This document shows positions 11,681 to 22,556 of a stretch of DNA of 64,000 bases, piece by piece. Position 1 is the stretch's first letter. Every line of letters begins with the position of its first letter. Below the pieces are notes generated by a model. It saw nothing but the letters and a program-made list of their open reading frames with translations. It was not told the origin of the DNA and searched no databases. Source of the stretch: Smallanthus sonchifolius (lineage: Eukaryota > Streptophyta > Magnoliopsida > Asterales > Asteraceae); NCBI GenBank assembly GCA_023525975.1, contig CM042046.1:55175373-55239372 (forward strand), read 5' to 3'. Position numbers and translations under genes: made by a program.

Positions 11681-12533
11681 TTTAGTATTTTGAATGTGCG
11701 AACAATTATACAGTTGTACTTTTGAATTCTTTTTGGTTTACTGATTTAAATGCAATTCTGAATTCTTATAACGGTGTTCGATTTTAATACGTTTACTCCA
11801 TGAATCTTGTATTCTTAATTATCCGTAGTCGGTTGGACTCGTTGGAACGACTCTGAATTAAGACTATTCTGAACTTCGGCTCAAGGAGTTGACTCCGAAC
11901 TTCACAGGACTCATTTTGAATGATGTTGGATGTAACTCCCATCAAATCATCTTCATGGATCTTTGTCATAAGATATTTTGATATTGGTATACTCATTAGT
12001 ATCCTCTGACCTGAGATACGTACTAGAACTGTCGTCCACCAAGAACCATTCTTTAATCACTGTCAAACGTTGTCGCGTAACTTCCAGTCATAAAGGCTTT
12101 GATTAGGAATAGTTCTAAAGTTCAGTGGGAGTTGTATGTAGTCAATAAGGGATTATGTACTCTTACATTATATGTAACAGATAGGCATCGTGGCGCCCTT
12201 GTTGATTCAAACTGGTGAAGTGTAAGGCCTTACCCAAACTTACTATGTGTTTGATTGGACCACTTTGATTCTTGATCGAGAAAAATAATAATTGAACGTC
12301 ATATGAGAATGAACTAAATCCATGTCTCATTGATTCAATTGATGTCTTATACGGAAAGGATGAATGACAACTATTGTCATAAGTCTATTTTCTTGCTTTA
12401 GTTAGCTGTTACTAACACTGAGATATTTGGTTAATGACTTTAAAGTGTCATACCTTGTTAGGGACATCCATGTGCAGCTAGAGCGCCGCTGACTGTTTGC
12501 ATTGATTTATCGTGGATCGTCCAAGTGGGAGAT
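11681..12533 (+). other. Copia 3' untranslated region and polypurine tract
   Basis: About 850 bp without a recognisable coding domain follow RNase H. The last bases (AAGTGGGAGAT, about 12523-12533) form the polypurine tract that primes plus-strand synthesis, abutting the TG of the 3' LTR. Confidence 0.8.
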
Positions 12534-13347
12534 TGTTGGATTTTATGGACCGACCCGATGGACAACGCGGCTGACCGAGCTATGACCGTAAGAGTTACAC
12601 CTTAGGCAACGAACATTAAATCCATTTAACCCGCTTACTGGTAATTATGAACTGTTAGCGAGACGATATATTTTATATATAGTCGTTACACGGGATTTAT
12701 TTTTTATACTGGTTTATAAATAATAATTTATATTTATTTGTTTTAATCTTTTATTAAAACAAATTAAATGATTTCGGGCTTGTCATTAACTATTGGGTTT
12801 TAGGCCCGGTAGTGATTTAAAAGGATTATATTATGTTTTAGGGTTTTAATCTAAATATATATATATATATCTTTGAGATCAGAATAAAGGAGAAAACAAA
12901 AAAAACCTTTTGTTTTCTTTTTTTGCTTTTGCAAGCCGCCAACCAGAAACAAGGCAAATCAGACTTCCCACTTTGTTGCGGTCTCGGCAGCCCCACCAAG
13001 CAGCTGCCACTGCCGCCAACTGATTCCGGCAGCCCCTGTCGCCGCCAAGAGCCCCTTCAGGCTCCCCGTTCTCGCGTTCGGTTCGTGATCTAGCATCGGT
13101 TTGTTGTACCTCGGTGTTTCAACCGGTTAATCATTAACCACAAATGTATAATTAATCTCATCAGTAGATTAATTGTTTTTTCGTGTTTGCGTGTTCATAA
13201 CCAGATCCTGTTCGGTTTGTCAGTGCTGTTAAATAGGTTATGATTTTATTTTCCGCTGCGTATTTATTAATTAACTGAATTAATTAATTTCTCTGTCAAA
13301 ACCCGTTTTTGATAAAAGATCAAACTGATCACCACTGAATCCCAACA
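12534..13347 (+). repeat. Copia 3' LTR (long form)
   Basis: It runs from TGTTGGATTTTATGGACC to GAATCCCAACA, 814 bp. It keeps about 190 bp near its right end (about 13110-13325) that are missing from the 5' LTR, while its TA tract (about 12853-12870) is much shorter. Confidence 0.92.
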
Positions 13348-13352
13348 TGATC
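13348..13352. other. Target site duplication, right (TGATC)
   Basis: Identical to 5594-5598. It marks the right edge of the copia insertion. Confidence 0.93.
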
Positions 13353-13935
13353 AACCTAACTCAGCCTCCTACTTCTCCTTATTTTAACTATAAAGATTAT
13401 GTATAACGTCATCTCTGCTTAATATAAAATTGTTAACAACTTTTTTTTTAATAATATTGATAACAAAACAACATGTCGTGGCAGTCACTCCATAGATACG
13501 GGATACACGTCGTGCCTCGATGGACAGTATAAAAGCCTGGCAAGAAAAAGGTTAAAACATACAACCTTGCTTTTACTTGTTCTTTGTCAGAAAGATCCTT
13601 ATTATAACGACGGAGGAATCTCCTTAATGTGACGCTTATCTATTTTACAAGAGTTTGCTTCTCATGAGTGCTCTAGCTTGATACCCCATGGATCATTAGC
13701 CCGGAACCCACACGTGTCAGATATACTAGAAATATAGCACATAGGAAGTTACCGATAACAAAAGAGGGTAAAAGAGTAAGTAGCAATAGATAAAACATCA
13801 TAAACATCACATATACATAAGTATCGTAAGACAATAGCATGCAATGGATATAAATAGACATAAGTACACTAAGACAATAACAAGCAAAGTCCACTAAATG
13901 TTTGGGAAAATCTAAGCCCATAAGACACAACCACT
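13353..13935 (-). other. Non-coding sequence downstream of the LINE fragment
   Basis: This lies between the copia insertion and recognisable LINE coding sequence. On the minus strand it follows the LINE reverse transcriptase, so it is probably LINE 3' UTR plus flank. I see no supported gene; the short open frame at 13673-13930 has no recognisable domain. Confidence 0.45.
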
Positions 13936-14708
13936 ACACCTCTGTATCCTCCCTAACAGTCCTTAATCTTAATTGTATGTCTTCATAAACTCTTATCCTG
14001 GACCATGTCCTCAAAGAGGTGCAACTCTAGCACATCTTGTTTAATTCACTCATCCCATGTCAGTTTGGGTCTGCCTCTACTCCTCATCCCCTCGACAGTG
14101 AACTGGTGCCGTTGTCTGCCCCCTCTTCACATGCCCGAACCATCCCAATCTCCCCCCTCTTATCTTATCCCCTATACTAGCCACCCCCAATCCATATCTG
14201 AAAAACCTCACTTTTATCCGATCTAATATCATGTGCCCGCACATCCACCTCAGGATCTCATATCTGCCACCTCCATCTCGCATGCGTGTGTCTTCTTGAT
14301 GTATCAGCAATCTGTTTCATACAACATAGCTGGTCAAAACACAACCCTATGAAATGTCCCTTTTAACCTAGTTGGGAAGTTCTTGTCACACAGTATTCCT
14401 GATGCCGCCGTCCACCTACACCATCCTGTCTGGACTCAATGTGCTACGTCACTATCTATGTCCCCATCGCTCTGTACAAAGGGTACTAAATGCTTAAACT
14501 TAGTTGGCTGCAGAACCATTTGGGCTTCAATAGTGATTTGCGTGTAATCCTCGTCGCCTGCACCACTAAAGGGGCAGTGAAGGTACCCACTCTTAGAACG
14601 ACTAATCTTTAGACCTTTTCTCTCTAAAGTTGCTCGCCACTCTTCCAACCACGCATTCAGACTCTGTTTACTCTCCGCCACCAACACAATGTCATCCGCA
14701 AACAACAT
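13936..14708 (-). pseudogene. LINE (non-LTR retrotransposon) reverse transcriptase fragment
   Basis: Minus-strand translation from 14708 begins with MLFADDIVLVAES, the FADD box of non-LTR reverse transcriptases, followed by the thumb-like region with LKISRSKS. After several frameshifts the reading continues through a motif resembling LRWMCGH...D+I+ and a GWFGHVKR stretch at about 14310-14080, typical of the C-terminal end of plant LINE RT. The N-terminal endonuclease and most of RT are missing. This is a 5'-truncated, degenerate copy. No poly(A) tail or target duplication was identified. Confidence 0.85.
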
Positions 14709-14898
14709 TCATTGTCAATGACTGAATTGATAAAACAAAAACGCACACACACCCACAACTTAGATAAACTCTCGTATTATTATATCCAAAAAACTTCTCA
14801 AAACTTAGATCCAATAATACCTCATACAATAGCCCTAAACATGGTTATGTATTTATAGGGTAACCCAAACTTGGTCAACATGAAACAACTAAGAAACC
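14709..14898. other. AT-rich spacer, nothing recognised
   Basis: Short non-coding stretch between the LINE relic and the left target duplication of the hAT-type element. Confidence 0.5.
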
Positions 14899-14906
14899 TT
14901 AATTGC

Positions 14907-15939
14907 TAGGGGTGTGCATGGGTTGGTTTGGGTCGGTTTTGGGAAAAAACCAAACCGAAAACCAAAAGTTCGGTTTTAGGTTTTTTAAAACTATTTGGGT
15001 TCGGTTTTTTCGGTTCGGTTTCGGTTTTTTTGGTTTTAAAACCAAATGGGTTTGAATTTTTTTAGGGTAAAAGAAAAATAGCCCAAAATAATAAACTTGG
15101 CTTTGAAATATTGGGCTTGAATTTTTTTTATTAACTAATGATTATCACACATTTGGGCCAAAGTTCCTTTGGACTATAAAAATTATTAGTTTTCTTAAAA
15201 AATGCTCAACATAAAAAATAAACATTATAATCTATAAATTCAATAAATATAAATAACAACCTATTATTAGTGCAAATATGTGTAATAAAAATATGTATGC
15301 ATTCTTAACATACAAGCAAACAACATAATCTATACTATATAATAAACAAAGGTTTTGGAATGACACTTGCCATTCTCATATTCACTCTCAACATTTTTTT
15401 TCCGCCTCTCTCTACTATTAATTACACGTTTTTTAAAATTTTTTTGTTTCCCACCTCTCTCATATTAAATAATAATGGTTTTTATAATTATTTTTATAAA
15501 ACGTTTTTTAATTTAAAAAATATGTCTGGTCATAAACTATTTTTATAAATTGAACATTTTTTCATTTTTTTTATAAAATATTTTTAAAAACTAATTATTT
15601 CACCAATAACATCGAACGTACAAATCTTCATAGGATCTACTGATTTACAACAAGTTGTCTTTATTTAACCCATGTAATACAATACATGGGTTTTAACCTA
15701 GTATACTATATATTATGAAACGTGAATGCACACAATATATAAAAGTATATGTATATGTTCCGTTCGGTTCGGTTTTTTCGGTTTTCAAAAGATAGAAAAC
15801 TGAAACCAAACCGTAATTTTTGGTTTTCAAAAAATACAAAACCAAATCCGTTGGTTTTAGTTTGGGTCGGTTTTTTCGGTGCGATTTTTTCAGTTAATTC
15901 GGTTTCGGTTCGATTATTTTGGTTTTTTGCTCACCCCTA
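14907..15939. mobile_element. Non-autonomous hAT-superfamily element (1033 bp)
   Basis: The left end TAGGGGTG and right end CACCCCTA are inverted repeats. They are flanked by a perfect 8-bp duplication TTAATTGC at 14899-14906 and 15940-15947. An 8-bp duplication with TAGGG-type termini is the hAT signature. Both subterminal regions are packed with CGGTT/AACCG motifs, which in hAT elements usually bind transposase. No transposase is encoded. A Helitron-like element (15329-15701) is nested inside. Confidence 0.88.
15329..15701 (+). mobile_element. Non-autonomous Helitron nested in the hAT element
   Basis: It starts TCTATACTATATAATAAA after an A and ends with a hairpin (CCCATGT at 15669-15675, ACATGGG at 15684-15690). 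A short spacer and CTAG at 15698-15701 follow, then a T. A 5' TC, a 3' hairpin plus CTRR and insertion between A and T are the Helitron hallmarks. It carries no helicase. A related truncated copy lies at 55231-55501. Confidence 0.82.
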
Positions 15940-16095
15940 TTAATTGCATCTCATAAATCCATTAACAACATTTAATGAAATTTCACGGGTCCATTGGGTC
16001 AGGACTCCACTCGTGTTGGGCTTATTTGAGTTGTAAATTTCCAACACACCACGGGATTGTAAAAGAAGTAGAATTATTTATAATATTTGTATTGT

Positions 16096-16606
16096 TTTGG
16101 AAAGGGAAAACTTCACCAAATAGTAACCAAGTTTCTTAAGTGTTCCATTTAAATACCTCAAAGTTTTTTTTGTCCCTTTAAAGTCACCCAACTTTCATTA
16201 TGTGTTCCAATCCTATGTAATATTTTTATAAATGTTTAGTTTTTTTTTAAATTGAATGAGGCAAATGAAATATATATGAATATTAGTTACCAATAAGTGA
16301 AATTTGTATTCCAATTAATCTAAAATTGTAGGTAATAGTGAAGAAAAAAAATTCACCGAATAATAAACAACTTTCAAAATTGTTATATTTAAGTCGAATT
16401 GAAAAAAAATAATTGCTAAATAGTAAACAAGATTCATATATGTTTCATTTGCCTCATTCAATTTTAAAAAAATTAAACATTTATAAAAATATTACATAGG
16501 ATTGGAACACATACTGAAAGTTGAGTGACTTTAAATAGACAAAAAAACTTTGAGGTATTTAAATGAAACACACCTGAGAAACTTGGTTACTATTGTGTAA
16601 GTTACC
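16096..16606. repeat. Foldback element with about 180-bp inverted arms
   Basis: The left arm (about 16096-16275) and right arm (about 16425-16606) are reverse complements with few mismatches, joined by a short AT-rich centre. Both arms contain a segment reading ATTGAATGAGGCAAATGAAA or its complement. The structure suggests a MULE-type or foldback MITE. No clean target duplication was found. A transcript across it would form a long hairpin. Confidence 0.75.
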
Positions 16607-17725
16607 CCGGTTGAAAATTTAATTCTAAAAGTAACATGTTAAGAAAAAAAGACTCTTCTAAAACCTTGGATGGTTGATACTTTTATAGCACCATAACTAA
16701 TTGAAACCTTCCCCTCCGTAGTTATTACCACCACAACCTTGTAGTTGTCACTTGTTATTACAACTCAGATGGTGAACCACATTCCAACTTGTTTGAAAAA
16801 TATTACAAGAAAATATGATTATTTTGTAAACAGATGAACTAAAATTTTCAATTGTGTTCTATAAATTCTACTCTCTTTTTTTTTATTTATAATTGTAATT
16901 GTTTTGTATAAAAAAGCAAAATATTTTACCAAAATCCAAATAATCTATACATAGTAATAAGAAGAAATTAGAAAACTAATATTCGTAAACGAGTTTTTTT
17001 GTAGGGAGTGAGTGACGCATGCGCTTTGCTGGAGAGCATCTTGGTTTTTGATGTCATCGCATACGTCAACCTCATCAAAATCCAATCTACCCCCTCCATC
17101 TATCTACAATGTTATATACATATGCCAAAACTATAAAAAGGATATCATCTTCCGGAACAAAAGCAGTTAATTATATCTCTCTCTCTCTCTCTCTATATAT
17201 ATAATTTTTTTCCTTCTAAAATAACACCTACTTGCATTATTTAAAGAGTTTTTTTTTTACATATTTCCTCTTCTTAAGCCTTTTAATAACATATATACCT
17301 AACTATAAAAATCAATTACATATTTATCTAATCCTTATACAATTACCTATTTACCCTTTTATGTTTTAAAACCTAATAATGATATATTTAGAAAGGGATA
17401 TGTGTAAATATTATTTTAATTGGTTCATTAAGGGTAAAATAGTAATTCAATAAGTTAATTTTAAATGAATTGGATAAATATGTAATATATATGTTTTAAA
17501 AAGAGAAAATATATAATTAAAATTAGAGGTTGAATAAATATGTAATAAATGAAGTTAGGAAAATGATATATGTATTTAAACTCACACCAATACTCCTAGA
17601 TCATGAGGAGTAGTGAATAATATAAACAAAATAATGAGGGGTATAAGTATCCACTTATATAATCTATATGGACCAAACCAAAATAACTATAAAACTTCGA
17701 GAATACACAAAGAAAGAACGCTACA
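16607..17725. other. AT-rich upstream region of the EF-hand gene, with CT microsatellite
   Basis: No gene is seen. A pyrimidine repeat (CT)n followed by (TA)n lies at about 17175-17204. The sequence is otherwise AT-rich and may include distal promoter elements of the gene starting at 17832. Confidence 0.55.
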
Positions 17726-17746
17726 TATAAATAGGTCAACTTGACC
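17726..17746 (+). promoter_or_regulatory. TATA box and palindromic W-box of the EF-hand gene
   Basis: TATAAATA at 17726-17733 lies 106 bases before the ATG. Immediately after it, GGTCAACTTGACC (17734-17746) is a perfect inverted repeat of the WRKY-binding core TTGACC. The TATA position is normal for a plant gene with a short leader. Binding by WRKY factors is inferred from the motif only. Confidence 0.65.
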
Positions 17747-17831
17747 ATCCATCCAATTACCCGCCCGCGCTTTTCTTTCCTTCGTAATTTTCAATCGCAT
17801 ACCGCCAAAAAAAAAACAGAGCACATCGGCA

Positions 17832-18239
17832 ATGTGTCCTACCGGAACTCCGGCGGCCGATTTACAAACGGCATTTGACATCCTGGATGTTGACCGTGAT
17901 GGAAAAATCAGCCACGGCGATCTTAAGATATTTTACGCGGATGCAGGCGATGAGATGATCGGCACGATGATGACGGTCGCCGATTTGAACAAGGACGGTT
18001 ACGTGGAATACGATGAGTTCGAGAAGGTTGTGAGCAGCAGTGGCGGCGTGATGGAGGAGTTGTTTCATGAGATGGACAGAGACCGCGACGGAAAGGTAGG
18101 GCACGGAGATCTGAAGAGTTATCTTAGTTCGGCCGGAATCCAAGTGGACGACGATGATATCAATGCGATGGTTCGTTTAGGAAGCGGAGAGGATGCAGGT
18201 GTCACCTTCCAAGGATTTCTCAAAATATTCGCCATTTGA
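17832..18239 (+). CDS. CP1: Calmodulin-like EF-hand calcium-binding protein, CP1 type
   Basis: Single-exon, 135 residues. Three canonical EF-hand loops are visible: residues 19-30 (DVDRDGKISHGD), 51-62 (DLNKDGYVEYDE) and 82-93 (DRDRDGKVGHGD). A fourth region near 116-129 ends VTFQGF but lacks the acidic loop, so three Ca2+ sites are expected. Loops 1 and 3 have Asp rather than Glu at position 12, which usually tunes affinity or Mg2+ preference. There is no signal peptide or membrane segment, so it should be a soluble calcium sensor. The MCP start, loop pattern and INAMVRLG stretch resemble the Arabidopsis CP1 calcium-binding protein (recalled, unverified). The ATG is the first after a TATA box at 17726 and sits in a purine-rich context. 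Other small CML proteins are the main alternative. Confidence 0.9.
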   Translation: MCPTGTPAADLQTAFDILDVDRDGKISHGDLKIFYADAGDEMIGTMMTVADLNKDGYVEYDEFEKVVSSSGGVMEELFHEMDRDRDGKVGHGDLKSYLSSAGIQVDDDDINAMVRLGSGEDAGVTFQGFLKIFAI

Positions 18240-18317
18240 TTTCATTTCGGATTCTTTTTCCAATTTTGTTTCTGATTGTTATTTACAACTAGCAGCAGGT
18301 TATTATTATTAGTTTTG

Positions 18318-18323
18318 AATAAA
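18318..18323 (+). terminator. Probable polyadenylation signal of the EF-hand gene
   Basis: AATAAA about 79 bases after the stop codon, with a following AT-rich TGTAATAACA context. Confidence 0.55.
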
Positions 18324-19860
18324 ATTCATATGTAATAACAATATATTCAAATTTGTATGAAACATTATAAAATCACGCGGTTTAATTAAAACTTATATCA
18401 TCTTTGGAATCTAAAAATTAAAAACAACAAAATTCCAATAATTTGAAAACGATTACAATAAAGTGGCAGATAAATGGACAACAAGCTGCGCCGTCATCCC
18501 ACTTTAGATAGCAAAATCGATCCTATTAAAAACAAAGTTTTGGGTCTTAGTAGTCGAAAAACTACTATGCACGACCCGTTAAACCCTGTTCTAGTCAAAC
18601 CTTGTTTATCTTTGATTTCGCATCAGATGGAATTTGTGTGTGGCCTTCTTGCATTTGGTCTTGCTTATCTTTGATTTCTAGTCAAACCTTGTTTCTGATC
18701 GAAAACTGACCTCTTGCTGAACTTAATCAACTTCTGGTCGAACAACAGCTGTTGTTGGACCTGGTGACGGAAGCAGAAATCAGCGATGGTGACTGCGCAA
18801 TCAACAGATCCAACACACACACATTCGCACAGACACGCTCAAAAACTGAAATAATAACGGCACAAAATTTTGAGTGGTTCGGTTTAAACTGACCTACATC
18901 CACGGTCGCACTAGCGGGTCTATCTTATTTTTTTAGGTGGTAATTACAATTACAATAGAAAGATCTATTTGTAATAGAAGGATTTAGGTCAAAACAAACA
19001 ACTGACATCTTTACAAAGGACGTTGGGGCTAAAGAAAGCCTTAACCCTTGACAGCCTCCACACTTAACGATAACATTTGCATCCCCACATTTTGAACGAG
19101 AGAGAGAGACAAACATTCAAATGGGTCGAAAATCATTCAATACGAATAATGGCAAGACCTTTGCAAGCTTAAAGGGTTATGAAGAACAGATAGAGCTGGC
19201 TCATAGCTACTTTATTCTAAAGATGTGACAGTTGGACGAAAAATCTTCATTTACGATTTTATTATAAAATTTTAAACTTATCTGATAACTAAGAAATGCT
19301 ATTATATATCGAGCATGCCCAAAATCGAATGGAGTTGGGTCCATAATATCTTCTGACAAATAGTATTAGTATAAACAGACTTACTAAGCATTTTCTTAAA
19401 TACATGAGATGGGAGGGACCTTAACGACAGGAAAAGATGGTGGCACGGAAGGAATGTGCAGAGAACCACAATGGCATTGTGGAGTTGTTTTTCACAGAAT
19501 ACATTTCCTTCCAGCTTCTGGTTTTCCTTTGATAAACCAAAACCTGCTTGTGTCCAGCAAGAAACACGTAATCCCCCCCTTGGCTTATCAGGCAAACTCA
19601 CCCTGTCAATCAAATCCCACCATTGCCCCTCCTCCTGCAACACCCATATGTTCATCCAAACACTAGAAATCTGAACCACCAAATTCCAACAAGTAAACCA
19701 TGTTCCCACTTCCATTCATTTCATCAGGCAGCACTATCCTCCTCCATAAATCCAGATTCAAATCAAGAACAAGAATATACGCAAAACTCTGCGTCATCCA
19801 ATGAAGGGATCCGTTCACAAACACGACTTGATTGCGATTTTCAATGCTAGTTTAATGGAT
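18324..19860. other. Intergenic, no supported gene
   Basis: Several open frames (18474-18674 plus, 19302-19715 minus, 19409-19666 plus) show no recognisable domain. Around 18845-18920 there is a stretch (GTGGTTCGGTTTAAACTGACC, then ACATCCACGG) that recurs in related form at 25060-25090. This marks a dispersed repeat of unknown class. Confidence 0.45.
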
Positions 19861-20467
19861 CAAGGTCGAGCGGGTCGGGTTCAAAAAATGTCAATTGACT
19901 TTTAATATTTGATGGAACCGGTATGTATGGGTTATAAACGAACTAAACCAAACTGAACAAAGCTTTATTCGTGTTCGGTTGTTTAAACATTTAATTTTTT
20001 TCATGAATATTAACCAAACATAATTTAATTTTCATGTTTGATTATTAAGAAAATAAATTTATTCACAAACACTTTACTTAGTTAATTGTAATGATAAAAA
20101 ATAAAATAAGAATTACATAATATTAAAAATTTAGATAAAATAAAGTAGAAATATACAAAAATCTTTAATGAACAATGTAAACAAACGAACATGAATGAAC
20201 ACGAACGTAAACAAAACGAACATGAATGAACATGAACGTAAACAAACATAAACGAACAACACATTCACAAACACGTTAACGAACGTTCACGAACATAACT
20301 GAACGAACAAGAACTCTGTTCATGTTCGTTAATTTAGTTAATCGGACAGAATACCTTGTTCATCGAACGGTTCATGAGCTGTTTACTGAATATTCGGTGT
20401 GCTTGTATTTGAAATCTAAGTCAAAAGAGAAAGACGAAATCGTTGAGGTTTGTATTTGAAATCCATA
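19861..20467. repeat. Low-complexity region rich in GAAC/GTTCG motifs
   Basis: Many copies of CGAACATGAA, AACACGAACG and GTTCATGTTCG occur between about 19930 and 20400, in both orientations. They resemble subterminal repeats of non-autonomous DNA transposons. Clear terminal repeats or target duplications could not be fixed, so no element is called. Confidence 0.45.
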
Positions 20468-20475
20468 GCCGGGGA

Positions 20476-20701
20476 TAGAGGTGCACAAATCAGTTTTTTT
20501 AAACCGAATCGGTTTAAACCTACCCAAACCGATTTGGTCAGCGTTTGGTCAAAACCGGTTTGGCCATAAACCGGTTCAGGTTAACCCGGTTTGCAAGGGA
20601 GAAATACCCTAACCTATTAATCCGGTTAGGGTCGGGTTGTGACCGGTTTGTGTATTAAACAGGTTTTTTATTAAAAAAAATCAAATAAAATTCAATATCT
20701 T

Positions 20702-20734
<33 letters not shown>

Positions 20735-22136
20735 CAAATATAAAACATAAAGTTCAGCGTTTATTAATATTTGGAAAGTTCGGAAATTAAAAAAAATTAC
20801 AAGATAAAATTATAAAATTGGAAAACATTACAAATGACAATATATATTTTTTGGATTATTCTTGTACGTCATCTTCGGAACCGGAGCTTCGTAGCCTTGC
20901 ATCTTCGGCTAGTTCTTCATCGGTGACTGGTTCGGATATTCCAAGATCAACCTCGTTGTCGTGTATGATTTCTTCGGCTTGAATTTCGTCTTCGAGAAAA
21001 GTTTGGTCTTGTATCATATCAATCGCATCTAAATGGTCCTTCAAGCAAATGCACATTTCCATCGCCAAGGGGGTGAGTCTAGTCCTTCGTATCGATAAGA
21101 CTCTGCCACTAAAAGAAAAACGCCCAGATTCCGAAGCTACAGTGGAAGCTTTGACGGTTAGTAGATCACGCGCCACGGCGGAAAGAATCGGAAACGAAGC
21201 TTCGTTTTTTTCCACCAAGCCAAAATATCAAACTCTTCAAAAACAGGAAGGAGGCATAAATGATAAAAAGTTTGTGCCAATATACCTTCCGAGTTCGTTA
21301 TTCGGGGTGCTACCTCGAGCCCTTTTACTAAATTCATTTAACATTTTGTTATATAAATTCAAGTTTACATCTCTCGAGCTACCACTTGATAATGTACCTA
21401 TTGTATCATGTGGAGTCGGAGTTATACCATATTTATGTAAATAAACATCAAATAAATCTTGTAAACATTTGTTAAAATATGTTTTTGTGCTTTGTGCAAA
21501 ATGGATGTCTACACCATCCAAATCCAAAGCGTAAGTAATTTTACCAATCAACGTTTCAACCCCGAAAACATTTATGGTAGGGTTTAACGCATCGGCACAA
21601 GTTATAGTGGGAGAAATTTCTTTAAAATATTGTACTAATTTTTCTTTCATCGGTTTTATCATTTTTGTAAAAAGAGTGCTTTTTATTTTCAAGATCCGAC
21701 AACTTGTTAGCCATTAAAAATATTTGTTTAAGAGTTGATGGACTTGTGGGATAATAAACACCGGATAAAAAAGTGATTGCGGATTTGAAAACTTCAAGCA
21801 ATTCAGTTACATCTTTTAAAATGTCCCAACTCGTATATAACGAGGTTTTGAGGAAAGCATTTCATGAAACATTTCTAAAGTTTCTCTTTGTCGCAAAACA
21901 CTTTGAAACATATTATGAGTCGAGTTCTATCTTGTCTAAGGGTGGTGCATGTTGCCTAAAGGTTCCGGAACCGGTTTTGATAACCCGGTCCTCAACCCGA
22001 CGCGTGCATGAATATCTTAAACCGGTTACAAACCGGCGGTTATTGCTTAACCCGAACCGGTTATGGTTGACCCGGTTTTACTTAAACCGGTTTGTACTGG
22101 GTAGAAAATGCAAACCGGTTTTTTTTTGCAACTCTA
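20476..22136 (-). mobile_element. hAT transposon, internally deleted, with transposase remains
   Basis: Ends TAGAGGTGCA (20476) and TGCAACTCTA (22136) are inverted repeats with one mismatch. The flanks GCCGGGGA (20468-20475) and TTCGGGGA (22137-22144) look like an 8-bp duplication with two differences. Subterminal regions carry many AACCGG/CCGGTT motifs. Inside, on the minus strand, lies the C-terminal part of a hAT transposase, so this is a decayed or deleted autonomous copy rather than a MITE. A TA microsatellite (20705-20733) lies near the left end. Confidence 0.83.
20856..21870 (-). pseudogene. hAT transposase, C-terminal fragments
   Basis: On the minus strand, fragments around 21830-21690 and 21692-21237 correspond to the RNase H-like region and DUF4413-like segment of plant hAT transposases. 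The frame 21218-20856 contains FPILSAVARDLLTVKASTVA followed by SESGRFSFSGRVL, the hAT C-terminal dimerisation domain. A frameshift near 21680 and a stop near 21237 separate the pieces. The N-terminal zinc finger (BED) and the first catalytic residues are missing. It cannot make a functional transposase, but a dimerisation-only peptide is conceivable. Confidence 0.82.
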
Positions 22137-22154
22137 TTCGGGGACGGCTGTAGC

Positions 22155-22556
22155 TAGAGATGCACAAATCGGTTTTTTTTAACCGGATCCGGATCGGATA
22201 AGTCAAACGTGGTCAATGATCGGATCCGGTGGAACCGGTTCCGGATCGGATCCGGTTTTAGGGTATGAGATTTGGAACCTATTTGGAACCGGATCCGACT
22301 AAATATCCGATTTTATCTGGTTTTATCCGATTGGATCCAGATTTTTTCCGGATTTTTTGTGTCCGATTTTGTCCGGTTCCATTTTGTCCGATTTTTGTCT
22401 GAGTTTTATCCGGTTCGCATAAATCCTTGGAACCGGTTCTTGATCCGAAGGATCCTAAAAAATCCGGTCCAGTTCTTTTTTATCCGGTTAAGGCCGGATC
22501 TGGTTTCGGATTATCTTTCGGATTGGATCCGAATCCCGTTTGTTTGTGCACCTGTA
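22155..22556. mobile_element. hAT-type MITE (about 400 bp)
   Basis: Left end TAGAGATGCACAAA and right end TTTGTGCACCTGTA are inverted repeats with two mismatches. They are closely related to the ends of the neighbouring element at 20476-22136. The interior is almost entirely degenerate GGATCCGG/CCGGTT motifs. Target duplication is unclear. The plus-strand open frame 22272-22592 is a by-product of this repeat. Confidence 0.72.

Larger units (their letters stand above)
5599..13347 (+). mobile_element. Ty1/copia LTR retrotransposon, nearly full length, inactive
   Basis: All structural parts are present in order: target duplication TGATC (5594-5598), 5' LTR (5599-6260), initiator tRNA-Met primer site (6262-6273), long leader, gag-protease-integrase-RT-RNase H region (7697-11680), polypurine tract (about 12523-12533), 3' LTR (12534-13347) and the identical duplication TGATC (13348-13352). 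Integrase before reverse transcriptase is the copia order. The perfect 5-bp duplication shows one intact insertion event. The coding region carries several stops and at least one frameshift, so it is not autonomous now. The two LTRs differ greatly in length (662 versus 814 bp), which points to a rearranged 5' LTR rather than simple ageing. Confidence 0.96.

Noticed and set aside
18474..18674. 66-residue frame downstream of the EF-hand gene
   Set aside because: No recognisable domain, no splice context and repeat-like flanks.
19302..19715. 137-residue minus-strand frame
   Set aside because: Not recognised and overlapped by open frames on the other strand, with no promoter or splice support.
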